From contig CM119269.1 of assembly GCA_051294375.1 (NCBI GenBank), forward strand, positions 14,457,918-14,521,917: 64,000 nt of DNA. Reading direction: 5' to 3'. The notes under the pieces were generated by a model. That model was not told the origin of the DNA. It was given only the letters and a program-made list of their open reading frames with translations, and did no database searches. A program made the translations under genes and the position numbers. Origin of the DNA: Paraspadella gotoi (Eukaryota > Chaetognatha). Position 1 is the stretch's first letter. Every line of letters begins with the position of its first letter. Positions 1 to 9,150 of this stretch are shown piece after piece.

Positions 1-80
1 CAAGAAATATGAAATTCGGAATACGCGATGAAATATCGAAGAAAGAATTAATTTTGACGTTTCTCTTTAGCCAGGTTTTG

Positions 81-117
<37 letters not shown>

Positions 118-527
118 TATCAATTCGGCTCTTAAATTATAAATATTATTTAAATTATTTTCTACCTAAATTATAAATGTAAAAATTCCTGCCCTGATTT
201 AAAATTTTTCAGCTTCCGAAGAAATCCAGTGAGTTATCTTCAAAACATGTCTATTCATTTTGTGATTTTAATTTAATTATAATTAATCTATATATCGAAA
301 AGCCTAAAAATGTTATTCAATATTTCAAAAAAAACTCGTTAAAAACCAAAATTTAATTAATCCACTTTCCCGCGCTACATTTTCTTAAATTTTAGCTTCC
401 GATCACCAAGTCTAGATATACTTTAAATATATTCAAAAAATATTTGCATCCCCTGCCAATACCTTTGCCCATTCAAACACCCTCATTACCAATCCACACC
501 TTCAACACCCCCCCAAACATCCCCCAG

Positions 528-690
528 GATGGCGTCAAGCCTCTAAAGTTGCGCTCAAACGCGAACATCAAAAAATTTGCACCGAACGAATATAAAGAAT
601 CTCAAACTCTCTGGTGACAAAAGGAGGAGAGGCAGGAGCGAGAGGAGGAAAGAGGAGGAGGAAGGAGCCAAAGATGGAGAGAGCCCATCC

Positions 691-724
<34 letters not shown>

Positions 725-1000
725 GACGAGATAGAGAATTTTACATTCGCGGAGCCACTGGGACGGATTCGTGGCGCCGAAGAAGAGAGGATTATTTAAA
801 GCTCAACATCGGTAGGATTCTTTCTCTTTGGTCTTCCGATTGTTTGTCCTGAATTGTCTTATTCTTTCGTTGTCTCGTTGTCTGTCTCTCTACTTATTAG
901 TTCGTATTGTTTTAATATGTGTTTTGTCCTAACGTCCGAACGTCCGATTTTACCACTGCCGCCCTCAAGGACGATGACTCCGGATAACGACTTCGGTTTA
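528..1000 (+). pseudogene. Left-arm copy of gene A exons 6 and 7
   Basis: The acceptor CCCCCAG at 521-527 is followed by GATGGCGTCAAGCC, as at 9300 on the minus strand. The exon copy ends at 811 before GTAGGA. The terminal-exon copy starts at 970 (CTCAAG|GACGATGACTCC). Indels in the coiled-coil part and an extra G in the terminal exon break the frame. This is either a true degenerate duplicate or an erroneous second assembly of 8853-9300. At the exon 6 donor the left copy reads ACATCG where the right reads ACCATCG, and the left reading joins exon 7 in frame. Confidence 0.6.
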
Positions 1001-1329
1001 ATTAACGCTCGATTTAGCGAACGAAATTTTTTTTTAAATTTCGCTTTTCTTGTTTTTTTTATAAATGCATTAGTTTTCTATTAAACTAAAAATTATTTAA
1101 GAGATTGTTTTTTTTTAAAGGACTTACCTGGTTTTAAGAAAATGACGCAAAAAAAAAAAGATAAGAGGGAAAAAAAAAAAAAAGAATTCTTCATTAAAAG
1201 CCGCAGGAAAAAAAATGGTATTATGGTGGCGGTGCAATAATTAATTTTGATTATGAATATAGTTTTAATGGACCATATTTCAAAACTTTACAAAATTAAT
1301 TTTAATCCGCTTTCTTCCACCACCCCACC

Positions 1330-1556
1330 CCCCCTTCCCTCCCCCCTCTCTCAGCCCAACGCCCCAACCGCCACTCGTTCCCTCCCCAAAGACACGCATC
1401 TCAATACGAGTTTGGGCTTCTCGTCTCCCGCCGCCGCCGCGCGCCGACGGGCGCAGAGGGCCCACGAGCCGAGGCGGGCCGAGAGGGCCGAGAGAGCGGC
1501 GGGCCCGGCGAGCTTTCGAAGCCCGAGCGGTCGTCCGAGCGGCGCCGCTTCGTTGC
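1330..1556. promoter_or_regulatory. CpG-rich block upstream of a candidate start exon (left copy)
   Basis: GC-rich, CpG-dense DNA with short CGAGAGGGC-type repeats, directly before ATGGAAACGG at 1557. The right-arm counterpart is 8317-8545. It looks like a CpG-rich promoter or 5' UTR. No TATA box was recognised. Confidence 0.35.
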
Positions 1557-1626
1557 ATGGAAACGGATACGACGACGTCGATGTTCCGACGCGATGGCGA
1601 CGGGCGACTGGAGGAAGACGCACGTG
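1557..1626 (+). CDS. Candidate first coding exon, left-arm copy
   Basis: Copy of the exon described at 8247-8316, with the same 70-bp length and the same ATG context. The reading frame is altered by indels in the middle and the donor is degraded to GTGAAA, so the right-arm version is the better model. Confidence 0.3.
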
Positions 1627-1759
1627 GTGAAAGTCGGGTGGTTTCCTTTTTATTCGAGAGTGGGCGTCGCCATTTTGCAAGAAGGCCATTTTTGTTTTTG
1701 TTCGAAGTCTATGCCCATTTCGGCAAAAGGACGCTCGCCGAGAAGTTGGGTTGTAAAAT

Positions 1760-1925
1760 TGTTCAATATTTAAATTTATTTATTAGTAGATGTATTTATT
1801 ATTTAGTTAATTGTTTATTCTATTCTATTATTTATTTATTTATTATTTATTTATTTTATTTATTTATTTTTATTTATTTTATTTATTTTTTTTTATTTAT
1901 TTATTTGAATTGTTTATTTATTTAA
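1760..1925 (+). repeat. (TTTA)n tetranucleotide tract, left copy
   Basis: Imperfect ATTT/TTTA repeats; the partner is the (AAAT)n tract at 7985-8100. Confidence 0.85.
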
Positions 1926-2050
1926 AGTAAATATTATGCTCGGCCTCTTAAATAAGTTGAAAAAAGTCCAAACATATATGAATGTAAGAGTGAATTGAAT
2001 GTAGGACGAAAAGTCCTGAGATCATTTTATCGGTTGGGCGGGATTTATTT

Positions 2051-2051
<1 letters not shown>

Positions 2052-2091
<40 letters not shown>

Positions 2092-2107
2092 TCTCTCTCT
2101 CTCCTCT

Positions 2108-2141
<34 letters not shown>

Positions 2142-2264
2142 AAATCTTTTTTCTCTTGCGTAATCATTTTTTTTCTTGAAGAAGGGATTTCTTAAGATTT
2201 TGATTAATGATTCGATAGAAAACTGAAACACAAAGGGAGATGATGGGCTTTGGAAGAAGGAAAA

Positions 2265-2326
<62 letters not shown>
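2052..2326 (+). repeat. (CT)n tract then (GA)n tract
   Basis: CT repeats at 2052-2142 and GA repeats at 2268-2326 flank about 120 bp of unique DNA, so they could form a long stem. Right-arm partners are at 7584-7655 and 7787-7872. The tracts differ in length between arms. Confidence 0.85.
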
Positions 2327-2332
<6 letters not shown>

Positions 2333-2358
2333 TTTTCATATACGCGTGATTTCCACAG

Positions 2359-2424
2359 ATTCGCCCGGGAGCCCGTCGGCTCAGTTCAAGCGAGTCATCC
2401 CTCATTACGTCTCCTTACCGCAAG
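2359..2424 (+). CDS. Candidate internal exon (left-arm copy)
   Basis: Bounded by a good acceptor (TTTCCACAG at 2350-2358) and a consensus donor (CAAG|GTGAGT). Length is 66 bp, phase 1 to phase 1, reading SPGSPSAQFKRVIPHYVSLPQ. The right-arm copy at 7485-7554 keeps both splice sites but is 70 bp and shifts frame. Conserved signals on both copies make a real exon likely. No family recognised. Confidence 0.45.
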
Positions 2425-2900
2425 GTGAGTGTGGCGCGGAAGCGTTACGCGTTTGGGCGCCTTAGAGGTGCATATGAGATGCTCCGTCTTTTTCGGTTTT
2501 TTGTTTTGCAGATGTCGTCTCTTTTCCTTTCTGCCTTCCTTCGTTTCGCCTTTCACGTCAATTGACTGTCAAAGGTTTGTTATGTCATAACTCGGCACGT
2601 CGTTTGAGACATACCCGAGTTTTTTTTTTTGTTTTTTTTTTAAAGATTTTTATTCTATCTGGTTTTTTTTGTAAAATTTGTGTTTACCCTCTGTTGCCAT
2701 TTGCGGCCGACGAGTACGGCGCGACATCTTCTTTTTTTTAAAAACTGACTTTCTTTCTATTCTTTTTTCTTTCGTGTCTTCGTTTCTTTCTTCTTTACGT
2801 CCTTCGTCAATTATTCATTTCTTTTCTCCCTCGAGGTTCTGAATATAATCTCGTCGCTAGGGGCGTCATGCCGATTCTTATTTCATACCTGGTCACTCAC

Positions 2901-3040
2901 CTTGCCTTTCTGAATCTTGATTCCATGAACGCTCACGGTCACGTGACGGTTCTTCTTGGAATGTGGAATCGTTCGACAGAAACTCCTAGGTTGTCTCCTC
3001 CGCGAGATCATTCTTAATCTGGTGTCTTCGATTGTCGTTG
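2901..3040 (-). CDS. Candidate exon with a PTB/PID-like strand motif
   Basis: Minus-strand model: pyrimidine tract and AG acceptor (CCTCGCCAAG), 140 bp, phase 1 to 0, ending at a consensus donor (GGCAAG|GTGAGT). It reads TTIEDTRLRMISRRR through KKNRHVTVSVHGIKIQKGK. The stretch RHVTVSVHGIKI resembles the beta-strand of PTB/PID domains (compare the SVDGVKV-type strands of Dab and NOS1AP proteins), and the preceding helix-like segment fits the domain order. It is antisense to the candidate exons at 1557 and 2359. The right-arm copy (6931-7060, plus strand) keeps both splice sites but has lost about 10 bases and the frame. Confidence 0.4.
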
Positions 3041-4259
3041 CTTGGCGAGGGAAAAAAAAAAGAATTCCATCGATTATGGCCTTCCACGATTGGTGTCTGG
3101 CAATGCGTGAGGTTTCTACTGAAAACCGCTCGCCTCTATTCTTAGTCAATTCTCTATATAAGAGGGAATCAGTTTTGAAATGTTTATAATTTTATACGCA
3201 CTTTATGTCCTACAACCGTTGGTCATCTCGGCTGCTTGGGTCGATTTTTGTCTTTCGTTGTCGGCGCTGTCGCTTCATCGTTGTCGATGATCGATGTCGT
3301 CCGTCGTCGTTTCATCCGTCGTTCGTCGTCCTCGTCTTTCAAACGGTAATTCGACCAGAAATAAAAAAAAAAATGTGTGGCGAAAAAAAAAAGAGAAAAG
3401 AATCCGATACTCGAAGAAAGAAGAGAGAAATATTTAAATGCTAAAAACAAACAAACGGTCAAATGATTCTTCTGAAAGAAGATCTCTTGTTTTTGGGAAT
3501 GGTGTATTCGAGAAGAGTGTTTATCGCGGCATGCAGAGCGATGACGGGGGGGGGGTGGAGCAAGCGGTGGGAGAGAGGGTTTGGGGATAGTGGCAGTTTG
3601 GAGGAAGTGAGAAAAGGAAATGACGTTTGGTGAGATGTGAGAAAAAAGGGAAGGAGGGAAAATAACGGGGATAAGAAAAAGAAAGAAAAGTGATTAGAAA
3701 GAAAGGATAAAGGAATAAAAGGTAACCTTTCAACCGCATCCTTTCGAATGACATCGGAGAAATATGAGGTATTCTACCCATAGCTTAAAAAAGCTGTGAA
3801 GTAAAGACAACTGTCTAAGACGATGTGAAACCATTCTCTCAGGACGAATTAGTAGTATTATATAACTCGAAGCATAGCTGTCAGATGGAAAGAATGGATA
3901 AAGATAAAAAAAAAAGAATAAGAAGGCACATTAAGCAGAGAAAGGAATAAAGAAAAGGGTTGGTACAATAAAAATGGTAATGGTGTGTCACATATTACAG
4001 ATCGCCGAATTGCAAGGGGTGGATGAGGAGATAAGGGATGAGTTTAAAAAAAGATCCGAAGACGCGACGACGAGACCGACGACGGACGACGCCAAAGGGG
4101 AGAAAGCGTGAGGCGCTCCGCTTTTTTACGAACAGAAGGCGCGCCGCTACGTAAGCAGAATATATTTCGTTATTGTCGTTTGTGTTTTGGTTTGTTGCTG
4201 TGCATCCAGCGCTGTGTTTTTAGTTTAACTCCTTTCCATCTCTTTCTCTCTTTTCTTTA

Positions 4260-4341
<82 letters not shown>

Positions 4342-4358
4342 CTCTCTCTCTCTCTCAG

Positions 4359-4551
4359 CGGGTGGCCAACCCCAACTTTCTCCGACGTTCGTTTTCTCCC
4401 GCGGCGGGCGCCCGAGGGCTCGCCTTGACGCGGCGCCATCCGCCCCTGTATCGTGTGCGTCGCCGCACCCGCACTGTGGAAGATTCTGCCAAACGCCGAC
4501 GAGGAGCGACGGATCGAAGGGACGACGTCCGTCTCTCCGAAAAGAGAGTAG
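4359..4551 (+). CDS. Candidate exon behind a (CT)n tract (left copy)
   Basis: The (CT)n tract at 4262-4357 ends in CAG and GC-rich DNA follows, the counterpart of 5618-5783. Upstream, TAC|GTAAGC at 4150/4151 is a good donor that closes a GAC-rich segment. The frame is not consistent with the right copy because of several indels. Confidence 0.25.
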
Positions 4552-4622
4552 TTAACAATATCTCATGCGTTCCTGGTTGATTGAGAGCGAGGAAGGGCAT
4601 GTATGAATTGAGGGAGAGCGAG

Positions 4623-4653
<31 letters not shown>

Positions 4654-4985
4654 AGAAGAGAGAGAGAGAGGGAGGAGGAGAGAGAGAAGAGAGGGTTGAA
4701 GAGAGGGGAGAGGCGAAACGGAGGGATATGTCGAAGGAAAGCGGAAGAAGAAATACGCGCGTTTAGTTTTGATATCGATCGATCTTCATTTACTCCAGAA
4801 TCCAATATCGTTTTATTAATATTTTTTTTTTTCCATAAAAAGAGGTTTTCTAACCATTTTTATTTGTATCATGAAAATTAATGTTCCCTTTGTTCATAGC
4901 CCCCGCGACGATGTTCATTCGCGTGCATTGCATTATTTCATCTCTGAAGCGAAGAGAGATAGGAGAGAGAGAGAGACGAGAGAGA

Positions 4986-5036
<51 letters not shown>

Positions 5037-5182
5037 TGCCAAGCAGAATAAAAACAATGTTTGTGAAACTTATTGGAAAATAGAAATGAGGATAGGACGA
5101 GGAAATTGATAGGTTAGCTACTCTCCCGTGGTTTGTTTTTGTTTATCTTCCGCTTTTTGTTTTTGCTTTTTATTGTTTTGAG

Positions 5183-5207
5183 NNNNNNNNNNNNNNNNNN
5201 NNNNNNN
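5183..5207. other. 25-N gap at the centre of palindrome 1
   Basis: Exactly 25 N. The same size recurs at 19015, 21780, 32569 and 41144, so it is a fixed placeholder rather than an estimated distance. Confidence 0.98.
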
Positions 5208-5527
5208 TCTCTCTCTCTCTCTCTCTCTTCGCTCGAGATGAATATGCAAATGCACGCGAATGACATCGTCGGCGGGGGCTATGAACAAAGGGAACCATTA
5301 ATTTTTCATGATACAAATAAAAATGGTTAGAAAACCTCTTTTTATGGAAAAAAAAAATATTAATAAAAAACGATATTGGATTTGGAGTAAATGAAGATCG
5401 ATCGATATCAAAAACTAAAGCGCGTATTTCTTCTTTCCGCTTTCCTTCGACATATCCCTCCGTTTCGCCTCTCTCCCTCTCTTCCACCCTCTCTTCTCTC
5501 TCTCCTCCTCCCTCTCTCTCTCTCTCT

Positions 5528-5560
<33 letters not shown>

Positions 5561-5617
5561 CCTCTCCCTCAATTCATCGCCTCCTCGCTCTCATCACCGG
5601 ACGCAATAGATATTTAA

Positions 5618-5782
5618 CTACTCTCTTCGGAGAGACGCGTCGTCCCTTCGATCCTCCTCCTCGTCGGCGTTTGGCAGATCTTCCACAGTGCGGGTCGGCG
5701 ACGCCACGTCGGACGGCGCCGCGTCGGGCGAGCCTCGCGGCGCCCGGCGAAAAACGACGTCGGAACGTTGGGGTTGCCACCC

Positions 5783-5783
<1 letters not shown>
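5618..5783 (-). CDS. Candidate terminal exon ending in an acidic tail
   Basis: On the minus strand an 88-bp (CT)n tract runs straight into CAG|CGGGTGG, so the microsatellite would serve as the polypyrimidine tract. One frame is open to TAG at 5618 and ends TVEDLPNADEEDRRDDASLR, a plausible acidic C-terminus. A second frame is also open. Function is unknown, and no phase-matched upstream exon could be fixed because the donor is damaged in this arm. Confidence 0.3.

Positions 5784-5784
<1 letters not shown>

Positions 5785-5875
<91 letters not shown>
5785..5875 (+). repeat. (GA)n dinucleotide tract
   Basis: Nearly pure GA over about 90 bp; on the minus strand it directly precedes the candidate acceptor at 5784. 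Confidence 0.95.
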
Positions 5876-5878
<3 letters not shown>

Positions 5879-6174
5879 AAAAGGGAGATAAAAGAAAAGA
5901 GAGAAAAGATGGGAAAGGAGATTAAACTATAAACAGCGCTGGATGCAGCAACAAACCAAACAACAACGACAATAACGAAATATATTCTGCTTCGTAGCGG
6001 CGCGCCTTCTGTCGTAAAAAAGCGGAAGTTCGCCTCGACGCTTTCTCCCCTTTGGCGTCGTCGTCGTCGTCGTCTTCGTCGTCGTCGTCGTCTGTATCTT
6101 TTTAAACTCATCCTTTCTCCTCATCCACCTCAATTCGCGACCTTTTGTGACCACCACTTACCTTTTTTGTCCCA

Positions 6175-6345
6175 ACCCTTTTCTTTATTCCTTTCTTTAT
6201 TCCTTTCTTTATTTCTTTCTTTTTTATTCCTTTTTTTATTCCTTTCTTAATTCCTTTCTTTATTTCTTCCTTTTTTATTCCTTTCTTTATTCCGTTTTTC
6301 TATTACCTTTTTTATTCCTTTATTCCTTTCTTTCTTTCTCACTTT
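6175..6345 (+). repeat. CTTTATTC-type pyrimidine-rich repeat
   Basis: Imperfect repeats of TTTCTTTATTCC over about 170 bp. The left arm has no clear equivalent of this length, so the arms really differ here. Confidence 0.7.
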
Positions 6346-6930
6346 TCTTTCTTTTTCTTATCCCCTTATTTTCCTCCTTCCCCTTTTTTCTCACCACCTC
6401 ATTTCTTTTCTCCTTCCTCCAAACTCACCTCCATCCCCAAACCCTCTCTCCCCCCCTTCTCCACCCCCCCCCCGTCCATCGCTCTCATCCGCGATAAACA
6501 CTCTTCTCGAATACACATTCCCAAAACAGAATCTTCTTCAGAGAATCTTTGACGTTTGTTTGTTTACATTTAAATATTTCTCTCTTTTCTTCGAGTATCG
6601 GATTCTTTTTCTTTTTTTTTTCGCCCACATTTTTTTTTATTTTCTGGTCGATTACCGTTTGAAGACGAGGACGACGACGACGATGACAACGACGACGACG
6701 ACATCGACATCGACAACGATGACAGCGACAGCGCCGACAACGAAGACAAAAACGACCCAAGCAGCCGAGATGATCCAACGTTGCTAGGCATAATGCGTAT
6801 AAAAATTATACATTTCAAAACTGATTCCTCTTTATGAAAAAGAGAGGGAGTTTTGCAGAAAACCTCCCATTGCAAGGACACCAATCGTGGAAGCCATAAG
6901 CGATGGAATTCTTTTTTTTTCCTCGCCAAG

Positions 6931-7060
6931 CAACGCCAATCGAAGACACCAAGATTAAAATATCTCGCGGAGGAGACAACCTAGAGTTTCTGTGACATTC
7001 CACATTCCAAGAAGAACCGTCACGTGACCTGAGCGTTCATGAATCAATCAGAAAGGCAAG
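6931..7060 (+). pseudogene. Right-arm copy of the PTB-like exon, frame broken
   Basis: Counterpart of 2901-3040. It keeps CCTCGCCAAG and GGCAAG|GTGAGT but is about 130 bp and carries stops in frame. It is either sequencing error or true decay. Confidence 0.4.
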
Positions 7061-7484
7061 GTGAGTGACCAGGATGAAATAAGATCAGGCTGACCTCAGC
7101 GACGAGATTAATTCGACTCGAGGGAGAAAAGAATGAATTGACGAAGACGAAAAGAAGAAGAAACGAAGACACGAGAAAAAAAATAGAAGAAAGTCAGTTT
7201 TTAAAAAAAAGAAGATGTCGCCGTCTCGTCGCGCATGGCAACAGAGTAAACAAATTTAAAAAAAAAACCCGATAGATAAAAATCTTTAAAAAAAAAACAA
7301 AAAAAACTCGGATGTCTCAAACGACTGCCAGTTATGACATAACAACTTTGACGTCATTGACGTGAAAGGCAACGAGGAAGGCAGAAAGGAAGAGACGACA
7401 TCTGCAAAAAAAAAAAACCGAAAGACGGAGCTCTCATTGCACCTCTAAGCGCCCAAACGCGTAACGCTTCCGCCCAACACTCAC

Positions 7485-7554
7485 CTTCGGGTAAGGAGAC
7501 GTAATGAGGGATGACTCGCTTGAACTGAGCCGACGGCGGCTGCCCGTGGCGAAT
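7485..7554 (-). CDS. Candidate internal exon (right-arm copy)
   Basis: Same exon as 2359-2424, with acceptor TTTCCACAG and donor GAAG|GTGAGT. Four extra bases near its 5' end change the phase. It would follow the candidate start exon at 8247-8316. Confidence 0.45.
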
Positions 7555-7599
7555 CTGTGGAAATCACGCGTAATGAAAATTTCTCATCCCTCTCTTCTC

Positions 7600-7656
<57 letters not shown>

Positions 7657-7782
7657 TTTCCTTCCCTTCCAAAGCCCATCATCTCCCTTTGTGTTTCAGT
7701 TTTCTTATCGAATCATTAATCAAATCATTAGAATCCCTTCTTCAAGAAAAAAAATGATTACGCAAGAGAAAAAAAAAGATTT

Positions 7783-7844
<62 letters not shown>

Positions 7845-7845
7845 T

Positions 7846-7876
<31 letters not shown>

Positions 7877-7984
7877 AATCCCGCCCAACCCGATAAATGA
7901 TCTCAGGACTTTCGTCCTACATTCATTCAACTCTTACATTCATATATGTTGGACTTTTTTCACTTATTTAAGGCCGAGCATAAT

Positions 7985-8011
7985 ATTTACTTAAATAAAT
8001 AAACAATCAAA

Positions 8012-8066
<55 letters not shown>

Positions 8067-8100
8067 ACAATTAACTAAATAAATAAATACATCTACTAAT
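7985..8100 (+). repeat. (AAAT)n tetranucleotide tract
   Basis: About 100 bp of AAATAAAT, partner of 1760-1925. Confidence 0.9.
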
Positions 8101-8246
8101 AAATAAATTTAAATATTGACAATTTTACAACCCAACTTCTCGCGAGCGTCTTTGCCGAAATGGCATCGACTCGAACAAAAACAAAATGGCTTCTTGCAAA
8201 ATGGCGACGCCCACTCTCGAATAAAAAGGAAACCACGCCCACTCAC

Positions 8247-8316
8247 CACGTGCGTCTTCCTCGTCGCCGTCGCCATCGGCGTCGGAATCATCGACGTCGT
8301 CGTATTCCGTTTCCAT
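8247..8316 (-). CDS. Candidate first coding exon of an acidic protein (METEYDDVDD...)
   Basis: A 70-bp exon model opens with ATG in a strong context (GCCATGG) right after a CpG-dense block. It encodes 23 residues starting METEYDDVDDSDADG, almost all acidic, and ends in phase 1 at a good donor (CGTG|GTGAGT). The next plausible exon, 7485-7554, has a phase-1 reading in its left-arm version, so the two could be joined. Function is not recognised. It lies about 540 bp downstream of the stop of gene A on the same strand, so it is either a separate gene or a missed part of the locus. The CGA-repeat composition means chance cannot be excluded. Confidence 0.4.
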
Positions 8317-8545
8317 GGCAACGAAGCGGCGCCGCTCGGACGACGCTCGGGGCTTCGAGATCGCCGGGCCCGCTCGGCTCTCTCGGCCCTCTCGGCCCGC
8401 TCGGCTCGCTGGGCCCTCTGCGCCCGTTCGGCCGCGCGGGCGGCGGCGGGAGACGAGAAGCCCACTCGTATTGAGATGCGATGTTTGGGGAGACGAGTGG
8501 CGGTGGGCGTGGCTGAGAGAGGGGGAGGGAAGGGGGGGTGGGTGA
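8317..8545. promoter_or_regulatory. CpG-rich candidate promoter (right arm)
   Basis: CpG-dense block immediately upstream (minus strand) of the strong-context ATG at 8316, with repeated CTCGGCCCG-type units. Just downstream, 8165-8215 has two GCCATTTTG-like motifs (YY1-like core). The reading as a promoter is an inference from composition and position. Confidence 0.35.
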
Positions 8546-8765
8546 GGAAGAAAGCGGATTTAAAATTAATTTGTAAAGTTTTGAAATATGGTCATTAAAC
8601 TATATTTCATAATCAAAATTAATTATTGCACCGCCACCATATTACATTTTTTTTCTCGGCTTTAATGAAGAATTCTTTTTTTTCCCTCCTTATCTTTTTT
8701 TTTTGCGTCATTTTCTTAAAACAGGTAAGTCTTTAAAAAAAACAATCTCATTAAATAATTTTTAG

Positions 8766-8771
8766 TTTAAT
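8766..8771 (-). promoter_or_regulatory. Possible polyadenylation signal of gene A (ATTAAA)
   Basis: Common variant hexamer, about 85 bp past the proposed stop. The surrounding DNA is AT-rich, so specificity is low. Confidence 0.25.
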
Positions 8772-8852
8772 TAGCAAAACTAATGCATTTATAAAAAAAA
8801 ACAAGAAAAGCGAAATTTAAAAAAAAAATTCGTTCGCTAAATCGAGCGTTAA

Positions 8853-8882
8853 TTAACCGAAGTCGTTATCGGAGTCATCGTC
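8853..8882 (-). CDS. Gene A exon 7 (short acidic terminal exon)
   Basis: Acceptor CGCCCTCAAG, then DDDSDNDFG and TAA. Very short, but both arms keep the acceptor. An ATTAAA polyadenylation-like hexamer lies about 85 bp downstream on the same strand (8766-8771). Confidence 0.45.
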   Translation of the reverse strand, partial: DDDSDNDFG

Positions 8883-9119
8883 CTTGAGGGCGCAGTGTAA
8901 ATCGGACGTTCGGACGTTAGGACAACACATATTAAAAAAACAATACAGACTAAGAGACAGACAACGAGACAACGAAAGAATAAGACAATCAGGACAAACA
9001 ATCGGAAAGACAAAGAGAAAAGAATCCTACCGATGGTTGAGCTTTTATATCCTCTCTTCTTCGGCGCCACGAATCCGTCCAGTGGCTCCGCGATGTAAAA
9101 TTCCTCTATCTCGTCTTCT

Positions 9120-9150
<31 letters not shown>

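Larger units (their letters stand above)
118..5182 (+). repeat. Left arm of large inverted repeat (palindrome 1)
   Basis: The sequence from about 118 to 4985 reappears as its reverse complement at 5208-9697, across a 25-N gap. Anchors: ATTATCAATTCGG at 117 against 9697; the GATGGCGTCAAGCC exon start at 528 against 9300; the ATGGAAACGG start at 1557 against 8316; the GC-rich block at 4359-4551 against 5618-5783. The arms differ by many one-base indels and by the length of GA/CT tracts. About 150 bp next to the gap (5036-5182) has no partner. Likely an assembly artefact; a true genomic palindrome is not excluded. Confidence 0.9.

Noticed and set aside
2240-2465. Arg-Glu and Ser-Leu repeat open frames at the many (GA)n/(CT)n tracts
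   Set aside because: Dinucleotide repeats have no stop codons in any frame; there is no start context, conservation or splice support.
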